This document shows positions 7,669 through 14,812 of a stretch of DNA of 15,390 bases, one piece after another. A program made the translations under genes and the position numbers. Position 1 is the stretch's first letter. Each line of letters opens with the position of its first letter. The notes beneath the pieces are model-generated. The model saw only the letters and a list, made by a program, of their open reading frames with translations, did no database searches and was not told where the DNA came from. Source of the DNA: DATJPR01 sp035506295. Its GTDB lineage: Bacteria; Bacteroidota; Ignavibacteria; UBA10030; UBA6906. The stretch spans positions 1 through 15,390 of the forward strand of contig DATJPR010000024.1 of NCBI GenBank assembly GCA_035506295.1. Direction: 5' to 3'.

Positions 7669-10569
7669 ATGAACCCCATGAAAACACATGCCTTGCTTCG
7701 GGTCAACAGGCCGGCGTTCGCGTGCTTATGCCTTGCAGCCTTTCTCATACTAACACAGGTGACCGCCTCAACAATTCCCGCCACGGATGCAAGGACGGCA
7801 GCCGCACACGCTGTCCTGGCCCGCCTGCTGGGCGAACGGGCCCGGTCATTTGACCTTGAGATTCTCCCCCGAGACGGCGGACTGGACGCCTATGAAGTGG
7901 AGGCTGTGGGTGGCAGGGTCCGGATCAAGGGGGCAGATGCTGTGACCGTGTGCCGGGCGGCGTACGAATATCTCCGGACGACCTGCCACGTGGAGGTCTC
8001 GTGGAGCGGAACGCATTGCGAGCTGCCTTCGAGATTCCCCGACTTCCCGAAGACGCGCGTCGTCTGCCCCAACCAACACCGGCAGATCTTCAACGTCTGC
8101 ACTTTTGGATATACGACCGTATGGTGGGATTGGCCCCGATGGGAACGGGAATTGGACTGGATGGCGCTTCACGGGATCAACATGCCCCTCGCCATGGTTG
8201 GCGAAGAAGCAATCTGGCAACGCATCTGGCGATCGGAGGGGATCACGGACAAGGAACTCTCCGGCTATTTTACCGGCCCTGCGTTCCTCCCCTGGCATCG
8301 GATGGGAAATGTGAACGGGCATGCCGGGCCGTTGCCGCAACATTGGATCGACGCCCAGGAATCGCTTCAGAAACAGATCCTGAACAGGATGCGCGAGTTG
8401 GGCATGGATCCGGTCGTGCCCGCGTTTTCCGGGTTCGTCCCGACCGCGTTTCAGCGCCTGCATCCTGAAGCCCATATCGAGAAGCTTTCGGACTGGGGCG
8501 GTTTTCCGGAAGAAGATCGGACGCACCTGCTCTTTCCGACCTCCCCGCTGTTTCATGAGATCGGCGTGAAATTCATCAGGGAATATCGCAAGACCTTCGG
8601 CCCGGTCCGGTACTACCTTGCCGACAGTTTCAATGAGATGGAAGTACCGGTTACTCGCGAAGGACGCTATGATGAACTCGCATCATTCGGGAAAGCGGTC
8701 TTCTCGCCGATAGCAGACGCCGATCCTAACGGCGTGTGGGTTATGCAGGGATGGCTCTTCTATAATGACGCGCGCTTCTGGGACTCTGCTTCGGTGAAGG
8801 CACTGCTGAGAGATGTCCCGGATGACCGAATGATCATCCTGGATCTCGCCAATGAGGCTTTCCACGGATGGAAAGTGCAACATGGCTTCTATGGCAAAGA
8901 GTGGATCTACAGCATGATCCACAATTTCGGCGGGAACAACCCGTTGAACGGAAATCTTCCCATCATTGCGAAGGACCCCCCCGAGTCCCTCACTTCTCCG
9001 CTGGCCGGACATCGAGTCGGGATGGGTCTTGCGCCCGAAGGGATCGAGAATAACGACGTAGTGTACGAGCTTTCGACCGACATGATGTGGCGGAGCGATA
9101 CGGTGAACTTGAATTCGTGGCTCAGCGAATATGCGCGCGAACGGTACGGCTCGTGTCCTTCCGCGATGGCCCGCGCGTGGGTCGAGCTTGCAGCGTCCGC
9201 GTACAGCAAAGGCGCCGGGAACATCCGTCATGCCTTCCAACAACGTCCGCATCGGGGAGTCACAGGCAACGTTGATGTCTCGCCGATATTTCACGAAGCG
9301 CTGAGGGATTTCCTTTCGTGTAGTGGAGCGTTGAAAGGGGAGCGTTTGTTTGTCGAAGATGCCGTCGAACTGGCCGTTCAGTGGTTGGGCGGAGTCGCGG
9401 ATCAACGGTTGCAGGATGCGGTGAAGGCGCACGACTCCGGCATGCCCGAACTGAGAGATTCGCTCTTCGCTGAAGGCGTAGCGATCATGGAAGATATCGA
9501 TGCGCTTCTGAACACACGCTCGGACAGGCGGCTCGAGCGCTGGGTGGAGAACGCACGGCATTGGGGAGCATCGCCGCAGGAGAAGGCCTACTACGAGTGG
9601 AACGCCAAACTCCAGGTAACGCTCTGGGGTGGACCGGACCTCTACGACTACGCGTCGAAGCTCTGGAGCGGTCTGATCCGGGACTTCTATGCAGGCCGAT
9701 GGAAGAAGTACTTCTCCGTGCTCCGGACATTGCCTCCCGGAAAAGAGGTGCCCTCGGACTCGCTGGTCGCCTGGGAAGAAGCATGGACGCGGCGCTCCGG
9801 CTTGTCGAAGGCCGCACCAGTTCGCGATCCTCTCGAAGCCGTCCACGCCACGCTTCAACGATGGTCTCGAGCATTCCCGATTTCCCTCCAACCGGAAATC
9901 CTTCCGGCAACGCCGGTGTTCGATGCCAGAAAAGGGATCGATCTAACGCTTGAATGCACAGAACCGCACAGTACCATTCACTATACGGTGGATGGAACGC
10001 TCCCTACGGCTCAGTCTCCCGTTTATCGTGAGCCGATTCACCTTGTTGCCGGCACGAACGTCATTGCGAGGACATTCGCCAAAGACAAGCACCCAAGCTT
10101 TGTAGCGCAGAGACAGTTCACGCCGATCGATCCCGAAAGGAACGGCCTGATTCGCCGATACTTCGAAGGCGAATGGCGACAGCTTCCGGACTTTGACACG
10201 GTGCGGGTGAAGACGCAATCGATCGCCTATGACTGCACGCTGGATGACGTGCAGCACAGGCCGGACTTTTTCGGGCTGCGGTACACGGGGTACCTGAAGG
10301 TCGATGAACCGGGGGACTATCTCTTCATCATCGGCTCGGACGATGGTTCAAGACTGTGCGTGGACTCGGCAGTAGTAGTGGACAACGACGGACTGCACTC
10401 CTATGTTGAGAAGCAGGGAACGATCCATCTTGATGGTGGACTTCATATGATTCGGCTCGATTTCTTTGAGTACAATGGAGGAGAGCGGCTGCAGGTGCAA
10501 ATGGAAGGACCAGGAATTCCCCGCGGCCCTCTCCCGCCATCATCGCTGTTCATCAACAATCAGCACTAG
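7669..10569 (+). CDS. Secreted alpha-N-acetylglucosaminidase, GH89, with Fn3-like and PA14 domains
   Basis: A 966-residue enzyme predicted to remove terminal alpha-linked GlcNAc from glycans (NAGLU family). A signal peptide occupies residues about 1-34 (hydrophobic core AFACLCLAAFLIL). Residues about 38-130 fit the NAGLU N-terminal domain. About 132-471 is the TIM barrel, with FGYTTVWWDWPRWE, the GEEAIW motif and PWHRMGNVNG. The C-terminal NAGLU domain follows to about 735. By family comparison E323 (in SFNEME) is the likely acid/base and E457 (in APEGIE) the likely nucleophile; both are present. Appended are a CHB_HEX/Fn3-associated segment (about 748-815, HYTVDGTLPT) and a PA14 domain (about 825-960, IIGSDDGSRL), possibly carbohydrate binding. 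A second Met codon at 7678 (MKTHALL) is an equally good start; neither has a Shine-Dalgarno site. The peptide deformylase gene follows after 7 nt. Substrate identity (mucin-type, heparan-like or bacterial glycans) cannot be told. Confidence 0.93.
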   Translation: MNPMKTHALLRVNRPAFACLCLAAFLILTQVTASTIPATDARTAAAHAVLARLLGERARSFDLEILPRDGGLDAYEVEAVGGRVRIKGADAVTVCRAAYEYLRTTCHVEVSWSGTHCELPSRFPDFPKTRVVCPNQHRQIFNVCTFGYTTVWWDWPRWERELDWMALHGINMPLAMVGEEAIWQRIWRSEGITDKELSGYFTGPAFLPWHRMGNVNGHAGPLPQHWIDAQESLQKQILNRMRELGMDPVVPAFSGFVPTAFQRLHPEAHIEKLSDWGGFPEEDRTHLLFPTSPLFHEIGVKFIREYRKTFGPVRYYLADSFNEMEVPVTREGRYDELASFGKAVFSPIADADPNGVWVMQGWLFYNDARFWDSASVKALLRDVPDDRMIILDLANEAFHGWKVQHGFYGKEWIYSMIHNFGGNNPLNGNLPIIAKDPPESLTSPLAGHRVGMGLAPEGIENNDVVYELSTDMMWRSDTVNLNSWLSEYARERYGSCPSAMARAWVELAASAYSKGAGNIRHAFQQRPHRGVTGNVDVSPIFHEALRDFLSCSGALKGERLFVEDAVELAVQWLGGVADQRLQDAVKAHDSGMPELRDSLFAEGVAIMEDIDALLNTRSDRRLERWVENARHWGASPQEKAYYEWNAKLQVTLWGGPDLYDYASKLWSGLIRDFYAGRWKKYFSVLRTLPPGKEVPSDSLVAWEEAWTRRSGLSKAAPVRDPLEAVHATLQRWSRAFPISLQPEILPATPVFDARKGIDLTLECTEPHSTIHYTVDGTLPTAQSPVYREPIHLVAGTNVIARTFAKDKHPSFVAQRQFTPIDPERNGLIRRYFEGEWRQLPDFDTVRVKTQSIAYDCTLDDVQHRPDFFGLRYTGYLKVDEPGDYLFIIGSDDGSRLCVDSAVVVDNDGLHSYVEKQGTIHLDGGLHMIRLDFFEYNGGERLQVQMEGPGIPRGPLPPSSLFINNQH

Positions 10570-10574
10570 GTGAG
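10568..10574 (+). promoter_or_regulatory. Ribosome binding site overlapping the GH89 stop codon
   Basis: AGGTGAG lies just before the ATG at 10577 and overlaps the TAG stop of the GH89 gene (10567-10569). It fixes the start of the deformylase gene and suggests translational coupling between the two genes. It is one of the few clear Shine-Dalgarno sites in the window. Confidence 0.65.
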
Positions 10575-10576
10575 CA

Positions 10577-11062
10577 ATGGCGGCTCGGGAGATCCTCCTG
10601 CTCGGAAATCCGCGGCTCTATGAGACCTCGGAACCTGTTCTTCACACCGATCTCGGATCGCTCGGGCAGGTAACAAGCGATCTTCATGACACCCTGATGG
10701 AGTTCCGATCGCGGTATGGGGTTGGTCGTGCTATCGCTGCCCCGCAAATCGGTGTGCGGAAGAGGATGGTCTATATGCACATCGGTGAACCGACAGTGTT
10801 TTTCAACCCGACGCTGGATGAACGCAGCGAAGAGATGTTTGAGCTGTGGGACGACTGCATGTGCTTTCCGGAATTTCTGGTGCGGGTTCGGCGCCATGTT
10901 CGCTGTCGGATCCGATACCGGAATGAACAGTGGGAGGAATGCGAACTTCGTCTCGAAGGAGCCTTGTCTGAGCTGCTCCAACACGAATGCGACCACCTCG
11001 ACGGAATCCTGGCGACGATGAGGGCGATAGACGGCCGAAGCTTCGCCATGAGTAGAAAGTAG
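10577..11062 (+). CDS. Peptide deformylase family protein with divergent motif 2
   Basis: A 161-residue protein of the Fe/Zn peptide deformylase family, which removes the formyl group from the N-terminal Met of new proteins in the cytoplasm. Motif 1 is GVGRAIAAPQIG (48-59, catalytic Q57). Motif 3 is QHECDHLDG with metal ligands H136 and H140 and general base E137. Motif 2 is WDDCMCFPE (91-99) in place of the usual EGCLS: the metal-ligand Cys (C94) is kept, but the preceding Glu-Gly and following Leu-Ser are changed. The metal site therefore looks intact while substrate contacts may differ. Whether it is the housekeeping enzyme or a divergent paralog cannot be decided here. It follows GH89 by 7 nt, probably on the same transcript, although the functions are unrelated. 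Its last codons (Ser-Arg-Lys-stop) lie inside the heptanucleotide repeat starting at 11052. Confidence 0.85.
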   Translation: MAAREILLLGNPRLYETSEPVLHTDLGSLGQVTSDLHDTLMEFRSRYGVGRAIAAPQIGVRKRMVYMHIGEPTVFFNPTLDERSEEMFELWDDCMCFPEFLVRVRRHVRCRIRYRNEQWEECELRLEGALSELLQHECDHLDGILATMRAIDGRSFAMSRK

Positions 11063-11181
11063 GACGTAGGAAGGAGGAAGAAAGCGGCGTTCTTAGTGAG
11101 CAGTACGCCGTAAGCAGAAGGCAGAACGATCGACGTGAGCGTTGACAGATTGCAACTACTGTCGACTGTCTGCTGCCGTTG
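11052..11181. repeat. Degenerate heptanucleotide repeats in three blocks
   Basis: Block 1 (11052-11086) reads in sevens as GTAGAAA, GTAGGAC, GTAGGAA, GGAGGAA, GAAAGCG. Block 2 (11095-11129) reads AGTGAGC, AGTACGC, CGTAAGC, AGAAGGC, AGAACGA. Block 3 (11154-11181) reads AACTACT, GTCGACT, GTCTGCT, GCCGTTG, which resembles block 2 in reverse complement. A stem also forms between 11141-11148 (GTTGACAG) and 11159-11166 (CTGTCGAC). The repeat overlaps the end of the deformylase gene and fills the gap to the convergent Haem_bd gene. Cyanobacterial short tandem heptamer repeats are a comparable class. Confidence 0.65.
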
Positions 11182-11202
11182 CGTTTCAAGGCCCCGATAC
11201 GT

Positions 11203-11727
11203 TCACATCGCGCCACCCCTCTCTCTCTGTTCATTCGGCCGTCGTCGCTGGAGACTGTCGGCGGGATAGCGGGCCTTGAGCGAATCACGCAACGCACGGC
11301 TCCAGGCAATAAGAATATCTTTCTGGGGTTGCGAGAGCACGGCATCACGATGGATCAACAGATACGAAGACAGTGGCATCTTGCCTTCCGTCAGCTGCCG
11401 CTCGATTTGGACGAGCTTACCGAATTGACGGAAAGGACGATACGAAGCGTATTCATCGAAATTCAGGTTCCCTTTTCCGTCGTGAATGTGATTGCTGAGG
11501 AGCCATCCTGAGGGTTCAATGGAAGCGTACCAGGGATAGCGCGTGCTATCGCTATGACAGTCGAGACAGGCGATCTCGAGTATCTGATGCACACTGTCGG
11601 GAATGGGAAAAAGGTCGCCAAGCCCTTGGCCAGGCGGGCGCCGTTGAACGTTGAGCCCTGGCCGGATGAACTGTATGATGACAAAAGCCGCTACCAGAAC
11701 GGCAATCACTGCTTTGACTATCTTCAC
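11203..11727 (-). CDS. Membrane-anchored single-heme protein, Haem_bd family
   Basis: A 174-residue protein from the GTG at 11727. This start is preferred because a GGAG site lies 5 nt upstream and the membrane helix then begins at residue 2 (about 2-21, IVKAVIAVLVAAFVIIQF). In-frame Met codons at 11793 and 11769/11766 would add a polar 14-22 residue extension with poorer spacing to a ribosome site. The periplasmic part has one CXXCH (CLDCH, 54-58) followed by STRYPWYASIEP and HIHDGKGNLNFDEY, then KMPLSSYLLIHRDAVLS, all hallmarks of the Haem_bd family (PF14376). It should bind one covalent heme c at the outer face of the inner membrane; its partners are unknown. The C-terminal tail is rich in Arg and Gln. 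It is convergent with the deformylase gene and divergent from GH3. Annotation as a small cytochrome c would also be fair. Confidence 0.85.
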   Translation of the reverse strand: MKIVKAVIAVLVAAFVIIQFIRPGLNVQRRPPGQGLGDLFPIPDSVHQILEIACLDCHSDSTRYPWYASIEPSGWLLSNHIHDGKGNLNFDEYASYRPFRQFGKLVQIERQLTEGKMPLSSYLLIHRDAVLSQPQKDILIAWSRALRDSLKARYPADSLQRRRPNEQRERGGAM

Positions 11728-11732
11728 GGGAT

Positions 11733-11736
11733 CTCC
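11733..11736 (-). promoter_or_regulatory. Ribosome binding site deciding the GTG start of the Haem_bd gene
   Basis: On the minus strand GGAG precedes the GTG start at 11727 by 5 nt. The upstream Met candidates have less suitable spacing, so this site favours the short form of the protein. Confidence 0.5.
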
Positions 11737-11823
11737 ACAAGCATATGATTGAGCGACGCGGTACATCATCCCCTTTTCATGGATGAGATGCAACTTTCGA
11801 TTTCATTCGGCGATACCCCCGGG

Positions 11824-11852
11824 TTGCGGAAATCTTCATTTTCCCCTACTTT
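11824..11852 (+). promoter_or_regulatory. Weak candidate promoter for the GH3 gene
   Basis: TTGCGG (11824-11829), a 17-nt gap and TACTTT (11847-11852) have sigma-70 spacing but match each consensus only partly. TACTTTTC is also close to the Bacteroidota -7 element TAnnTTTG. It lies about 95 nt before the ATG at 11946. Tentative. Confidence 0.25.
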
Positions 11853-11900
11853 TCGTTCGCAGTGCCTTCCTCGAAAGCGCTCGTCTGTCGCCGGTCTGTA

Positions 11901-11914
11901 TTGACCGCGGTCCA
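11901..11914. promoter_or_regulatory. Near-perfect palindrome around GACCGCGGTC, candidate operator for GH3
   Basis: The central ten bases GACCGCGGTC (11903-11912) are a perfect palindrome, and the outer T and A at 11901 and 11914 also pair, with one mismatch between. It sits 31 nt upstream of the GH3 start and has a central CG like LacI-family sites. No regulator gene is in the window. Confidence 0.35.
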
Positions 11915-11945
11915 TCCTGCATGCACAAAACTGACAGGTCGTGAT

Positions 11946-14552
11946 ATGAGAATTGCCGCGCTTCTTTTTGCCTTCCTCCCGGCCCTTTTGGCATCAGCGC
12001 AGGATACGGCGAAGTATCCTTTTCGCGATGCTTCGCTGCCTCTGACCAGGAGAGTGGACGATCTGGTCTCTCGACTCACCGTCGAGGAAGAGATCGGTCA
12101 GATGCAATATGATGCGCCGGCAATCCCCCGGCTGGGGGTCCCCTCGTACAATTGGTGGAACGAATGTCTTCACGGTGTGGCCAGGAACGGCATCGCGACG
12201 GTCTTCCCCCAGGCGATCGGTATGGCCGCGACGTTCGATCCCGGGCTGATTCATGATGAAGCGGATGTGATTTCGACGGAAGCGCGAGCAAAGCACAATC
12301 AGGCACTCCAGGAGGGGAAACGCGGGATCTACACGGGACTGACCTTCTGGTCGCCGAACATCAACATTTTCCGTGATCCGCGGTGGGGGAGAGGACAGGA
12401 GACGTACGGGGAGGATCCCTTCCTGACGTCCCGCATCGGGGTGGCCTTCGTGGAAGGGTTGCAGGGAAACGATCCGTTCTATTTCAAAGTGATCTCGACG
12501 CCGAAGCATTTCGCGGTCCACAGCGGGCCGGAGCCGCTCAGGCATTCGTTCGATGCGCGAACGAGCAGGCGTGACCTCTTTGAAACTTACCTGCAGGCAT
12601 TTGAAGCAACGGTCGTGGAGGGCGGAGCGTTTTCGGTGATGGGCGCGTACAACAGCTACATGGGAGAGCCGTGCTGCGCCAGCGATCTACTCCTCGGCAA
12701 GACGCTGCGTGGCCGCTGGGATTTTGGCGGGTACGTGGTGTCTGATTGCGGAGCGATCACCGACATCTACACGGGACATCACGTGGTCCAGACAGAGGCA
12801 GAAGCATCGGCGATGGCCGTGAAGGCGGGATGCGATCTGACATGCGGGGGCGAATATGCGTCGCTGCCTGAAGCCCTTGCCAAGGGACTGTTAGCGAAGA
12901 GCGACATTGATCGGTCAGTCCGGCGACTGATGACCGCACGGCTCCGCCTGGGGATGTTCGATCCTCCGGGGAAAGATCCGTACTCGTCCATTCCTTCCTC
13001 GATGAACGATACGAAGGGCCATGACTCTCTCTCTCTCCGCGTCGCGCGCGAAAGTCTGGTGCTGCTGAAGAACGACCACGACGCTCTTCCTCTCCGGAAG
13101 GATCTCCATTCTCTCGCCGTCATCGGGCCCAACGCGGACGATCTCGATGTCCTGGTCGGGAACTACAACGGCACGCCTTCACATCCTGTGACAGTTCTTC
13201 AGGGCATTCGAAACAAAGTCGGCAAAGGGACGAAGGTCGTGTACGCCAGGGGATGCGAGCTTGCGGAAGGGATCCCGGACAAGCTCGCTCCCGTCCCGCG
13301 GCGGAATCTGTACACCGTGCAGAACGGCTTCTCGGCGGAGGGGTTGACGGGACTCTACTATGACAACATGGATCTTGATGGCAGTCCGAAGATGCGGCGC
13401 GTTGACACGACCGTCAATTTCATTTGGGGTGAGGGTGCGCCGTCGGCCGACCTGCCTTCCGACAGGTTCTCTGTGCGATGGGTGGGCACGCTTATCGCCG
13501 ACACCAGTGGAGAGTACCTGCTCGGTGTCAGCATCGATGACGGCTTCAGGCTTTATGTCGACGGCCAGATGTTCCTCGAAGACTGGAGGGATGGATCAGC
13601 GCGTTCCTACGCGAAAGAACTACCCCTGACGGCCGGTGAGCCCCACAAGATCCGGCTTGAGTATTTTGAGAACAGCGGCGAAGCGATGGCCCGGCTTGAA
13701 TGGAAGCGCAAGGGATTGGATCAATCGACCGAGGCGATTGCTGCGGCGAAGAACGCGGACGCGGTCGTTCTCGTGCTCGGCTTGTCACCTTCCCTGGAAG
13801 GTGAGGAGCGAAATCTCTCGCTGCCGGGGTTTCTTGGTGGAGACCGGACGGACATCACGCTCCCGGCATCGCAGGAACAGCTGATGGAACGCATCGTTGC
13901 CCTCGGCAAGCCGACGGTCCTTGTCTTGTTGAATGGAAGCGCCGTCGCCGTCACGTGGGCGGACGAACACGTTGCTGCCATCCTGGAGGGGTGGTATCCG
14001 GGACAGGAGGGAGGCAACGCGGTGGCCGACGTGCTTTTTGGAGACTACAATCCCGGAGGAAGGCTTCCCGTGACGTTCTACAGGTCGGTCGACGATCTTC
14101 CGCCGTTCATCGACTATGCGATGAAGGGAAGGACCTATCGTTATTTTTCCGGCACACCGTTATATCCGTTCGGGTACGGGCTGTCGTATACAGATTTCGC
14201 CTATGAAAAAGCGGAATGTTCAAAGGATGTCGCGACGAGCAGTGACACGGTGGTTGTCAAGGTGACCGTGAAGAACTCCGGATCTCGCGACGGGGACGAG
14301 GTGATTCAACTGTACGAGCGGCCCTCGGTTGTCGGTCTTGAAGACCCCATACATTCTCTCAGGGCGTTTCAGCGGGTTCACCTCAGGGCGGGAGAAGAGA
14401 AGGATGTAGCCCTGCGAGTCCCGGTGCGCAATTTCAGGGTGTTTGTCGACGCGAAGGATGACTACGCCGTGACTCCCGGACCGCACGAGCTGCAGATCGG
14501 GGCTTCGTCGTCTGACATTCGGCTGAAGACCACGCTGACTGTGGCTCCTTAG
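11946..14552 (+). CDS. Secreted GH3 beta-xylosidase/beta-glucosidase-like enzyme with inserted PA14 domain
   Basis: An 868-residue enzyme. The ATG at 11946 is chosen over the in-frame Met at 11862 because it directly gives a signal peptide (MRIAALLFAFLPALLASAQ). The N-terminal GH3 barrel covers about 35-330, with NWWNECLHGVARNG, TVFPQAIGMAATFD, FRDPRWGRGQETYGEDP and KHFAVHSGPE. VSDCGAI holds the nucleophile D267. The second GH3 domain begins near 365 (LVLLKN) and is interrupted at about 460-600 by PA14 (GVSIDDGFRLYVDG). It resumes with SPSLEGEER (E618, E620, E621), one of which is the likely acid/base. YPFGYGLSYTDF and a C-terminal Fn3-like domain (about 783-868) complete the usual plan. The WNECLHGV signature is typical of the beta-xylosidase-like GH3 branch, but glucosidase activity cannot be excluded. 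It acts in the periplasm or outside the cell. A hairpin follows the stop. Confidence 0.93.
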   Translation: MRIAALLFAFLPALLASAQDTAKYPFRDASLPLTRRVDDLVSRLTVEEEIGQMQYDAPAIPRLGVPSYNWWNECLHGVARNGIATVFPQAIGMAATFDPGLIHDEADVISTEARAKHNQALQEGKRGIYTGLTFWSPNINIFRDPRWGRGQETYGEDPFLTSRIGVAFVEGLQGNDPFYFKVISTPKHFAVHSGPEPLRHSFDARTSRRDLFETYLQAFEATVVEGGAFSVMGAYNSYMGEPCCASDLLLGKTLRGRWDFGGYVVSDCGAITDIYTGHHVVQTEAEASAMAVKAGCDLTCGGEYASLPEALAKGLLAKSDIDRSVRRLMTARLRLGMFDPPGKDPYSSIPSSMNDTKGHDSLSLRVARESLVLLKNDHDALPLRKDLHSLAVIGPNADDLDVLVGNYNGTPSHPVTVLQGIRNKVGKGTKVVYARGCELAEGIPDKLAPVPRRNLYTVQNGFSAEGLTGLYYDNMDLDGSPKMRRVDTTVNFIWGEGAPSADLPSDRFSVRWVGTLIADTSGEYLLGVSIDDGFRLYVDGQMFLEDWRDGSARSYAKELPLTAGEPHKIRLEYFENSGEAMARLEWKRKGLDQSTEAIAAAKNADAVVLVLGLSPSLEGEERNLSLPGFLGGDRTDITLPASQEQLMERIVALGKPTVLVLLNGSAVAVTWADEHVAAILEGWYPGQEGGNAVADVLFGDYNPGGRLPVTFYRSVDDLPPFIDYAMKGRTYRYFSGTPLYPFGYGLSYTDFAYEKAECSKDVATSSDTVVVKVTVKNSGSRDGDEVIQLYERPSVVGLEDPIHSLRAFQRVHLRAGEEKDVALRVPVRNFRVFVDAKDDYAVTPGPHELQIGASSSDIRLKTTLTVAP

Positions 14553-14558
14553 AAACGG

Positions 14559-14578
14559 GGCCTGCACTATCAGGCCTT
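14559..14578 (+). terminator. Hairpin after the GH3 stop, possible terminator
   Basis: GGCCTG (14559-14564), loop CACTAT and CAGGCC (14571-14576) form a perfect 6-bp stem, extendable by two G-T pairs with the following TT. It starts 6 nt after the TAG stop. Only two T residues follow, so it is a weak intrinsic terminator at best or an mRNA-stabilising 3' end. Confidence 0.45.
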
Positions 14579-14650
14579 GAACCTCGGGGGCCCAGAACCT
14601 GTCATAAATCTTCCATTCTCCTCACTCCCAGATTAAATTTACGCGAGGGG

Positions 14651-14679
14651 TTGACAAATCCACATGACTTTTGTAGTTT
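14651..14679 (+). promoter_or_regulatory. Sigma-70-like promoter for the GH28 gene
   Basis: A perfect -35 TTGACA (14651-14656) is followed, after exactly 17 nt, by TAGTTT (14674-14679), a weak -10. The surroundings are AT-rich compared with the genes. Transcription would start near 14686-14687, just before the operator at 14693, giving a leader of about 120 nt. Confidence 0.5.
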
Positions 14680-14692
14680 CTTTCTCGTGAAA

Positions 14693-14716
14693 GTTACCGG
14701 TAACGTAATCGGTAAT
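14693..14716. promoter_or_regulatory. Two adjacent LacI-family-like operators
   Basis: GTTACCGGTAAC (14693-14704) is a perfect 12-bp palindrome with central CG, of the form bound by LacI-family sugar regulators such as the GntR gluconate repressor. It is followed immediately by GTAATCGGTAAT (14705-14716), which matches it at 9 of 12 positions. The pair begins 13 nt downstream of the -10 element, a repressing position. The regulator and inducer are unknown; a pectin-derived sugar would fit the GH28 gene. Confidence 0.55.
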
Positions 14717-14791
14717 CCTGACTAAGTTCCTTTCCGCCGGTTCCAGCGACATTATGAAATCTGATCCCCCGATTTTGTCGCAGGAGCCTCA

Positions 14792-14812
14792 GTGATAAAC
14801 CACCTGCAATGA
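14792..14812 (+). other. Possible six-codon leader frame overlapping the GH28 start
   Basis: AGGAG (14782-14786) lies 5 nt before a GTG at 14792. From there six codons run to a TGA (14810-14812) that overlaps the GH28 ATG (14809-14811) in an ATGA junction. The GH28 ATG itself has no nearby ribosome site, so translation could be coupled to this small frame. It may equally be chance. Confidence 0.2.

Noticed and set aside
7548..7853. 101-codon frame across the GH89 start
   Set aside because: No conserved features, and it overlaps the GH89 signal peptide region in another frame.
8683..9891. 402-codon minus-strand frame inside the GH89 gene
   Set aside because: Shadow of a GC-rich gene; the plus strand encodes a complete GH89 enzyme with both catalytic Glu residues.
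11862..11945. N-terminal extension of the GH3 protein
   Set aside because: The extra 28 residues precede a clear signal peptide, and the segment contains the GACCGCGGTC palindrome.
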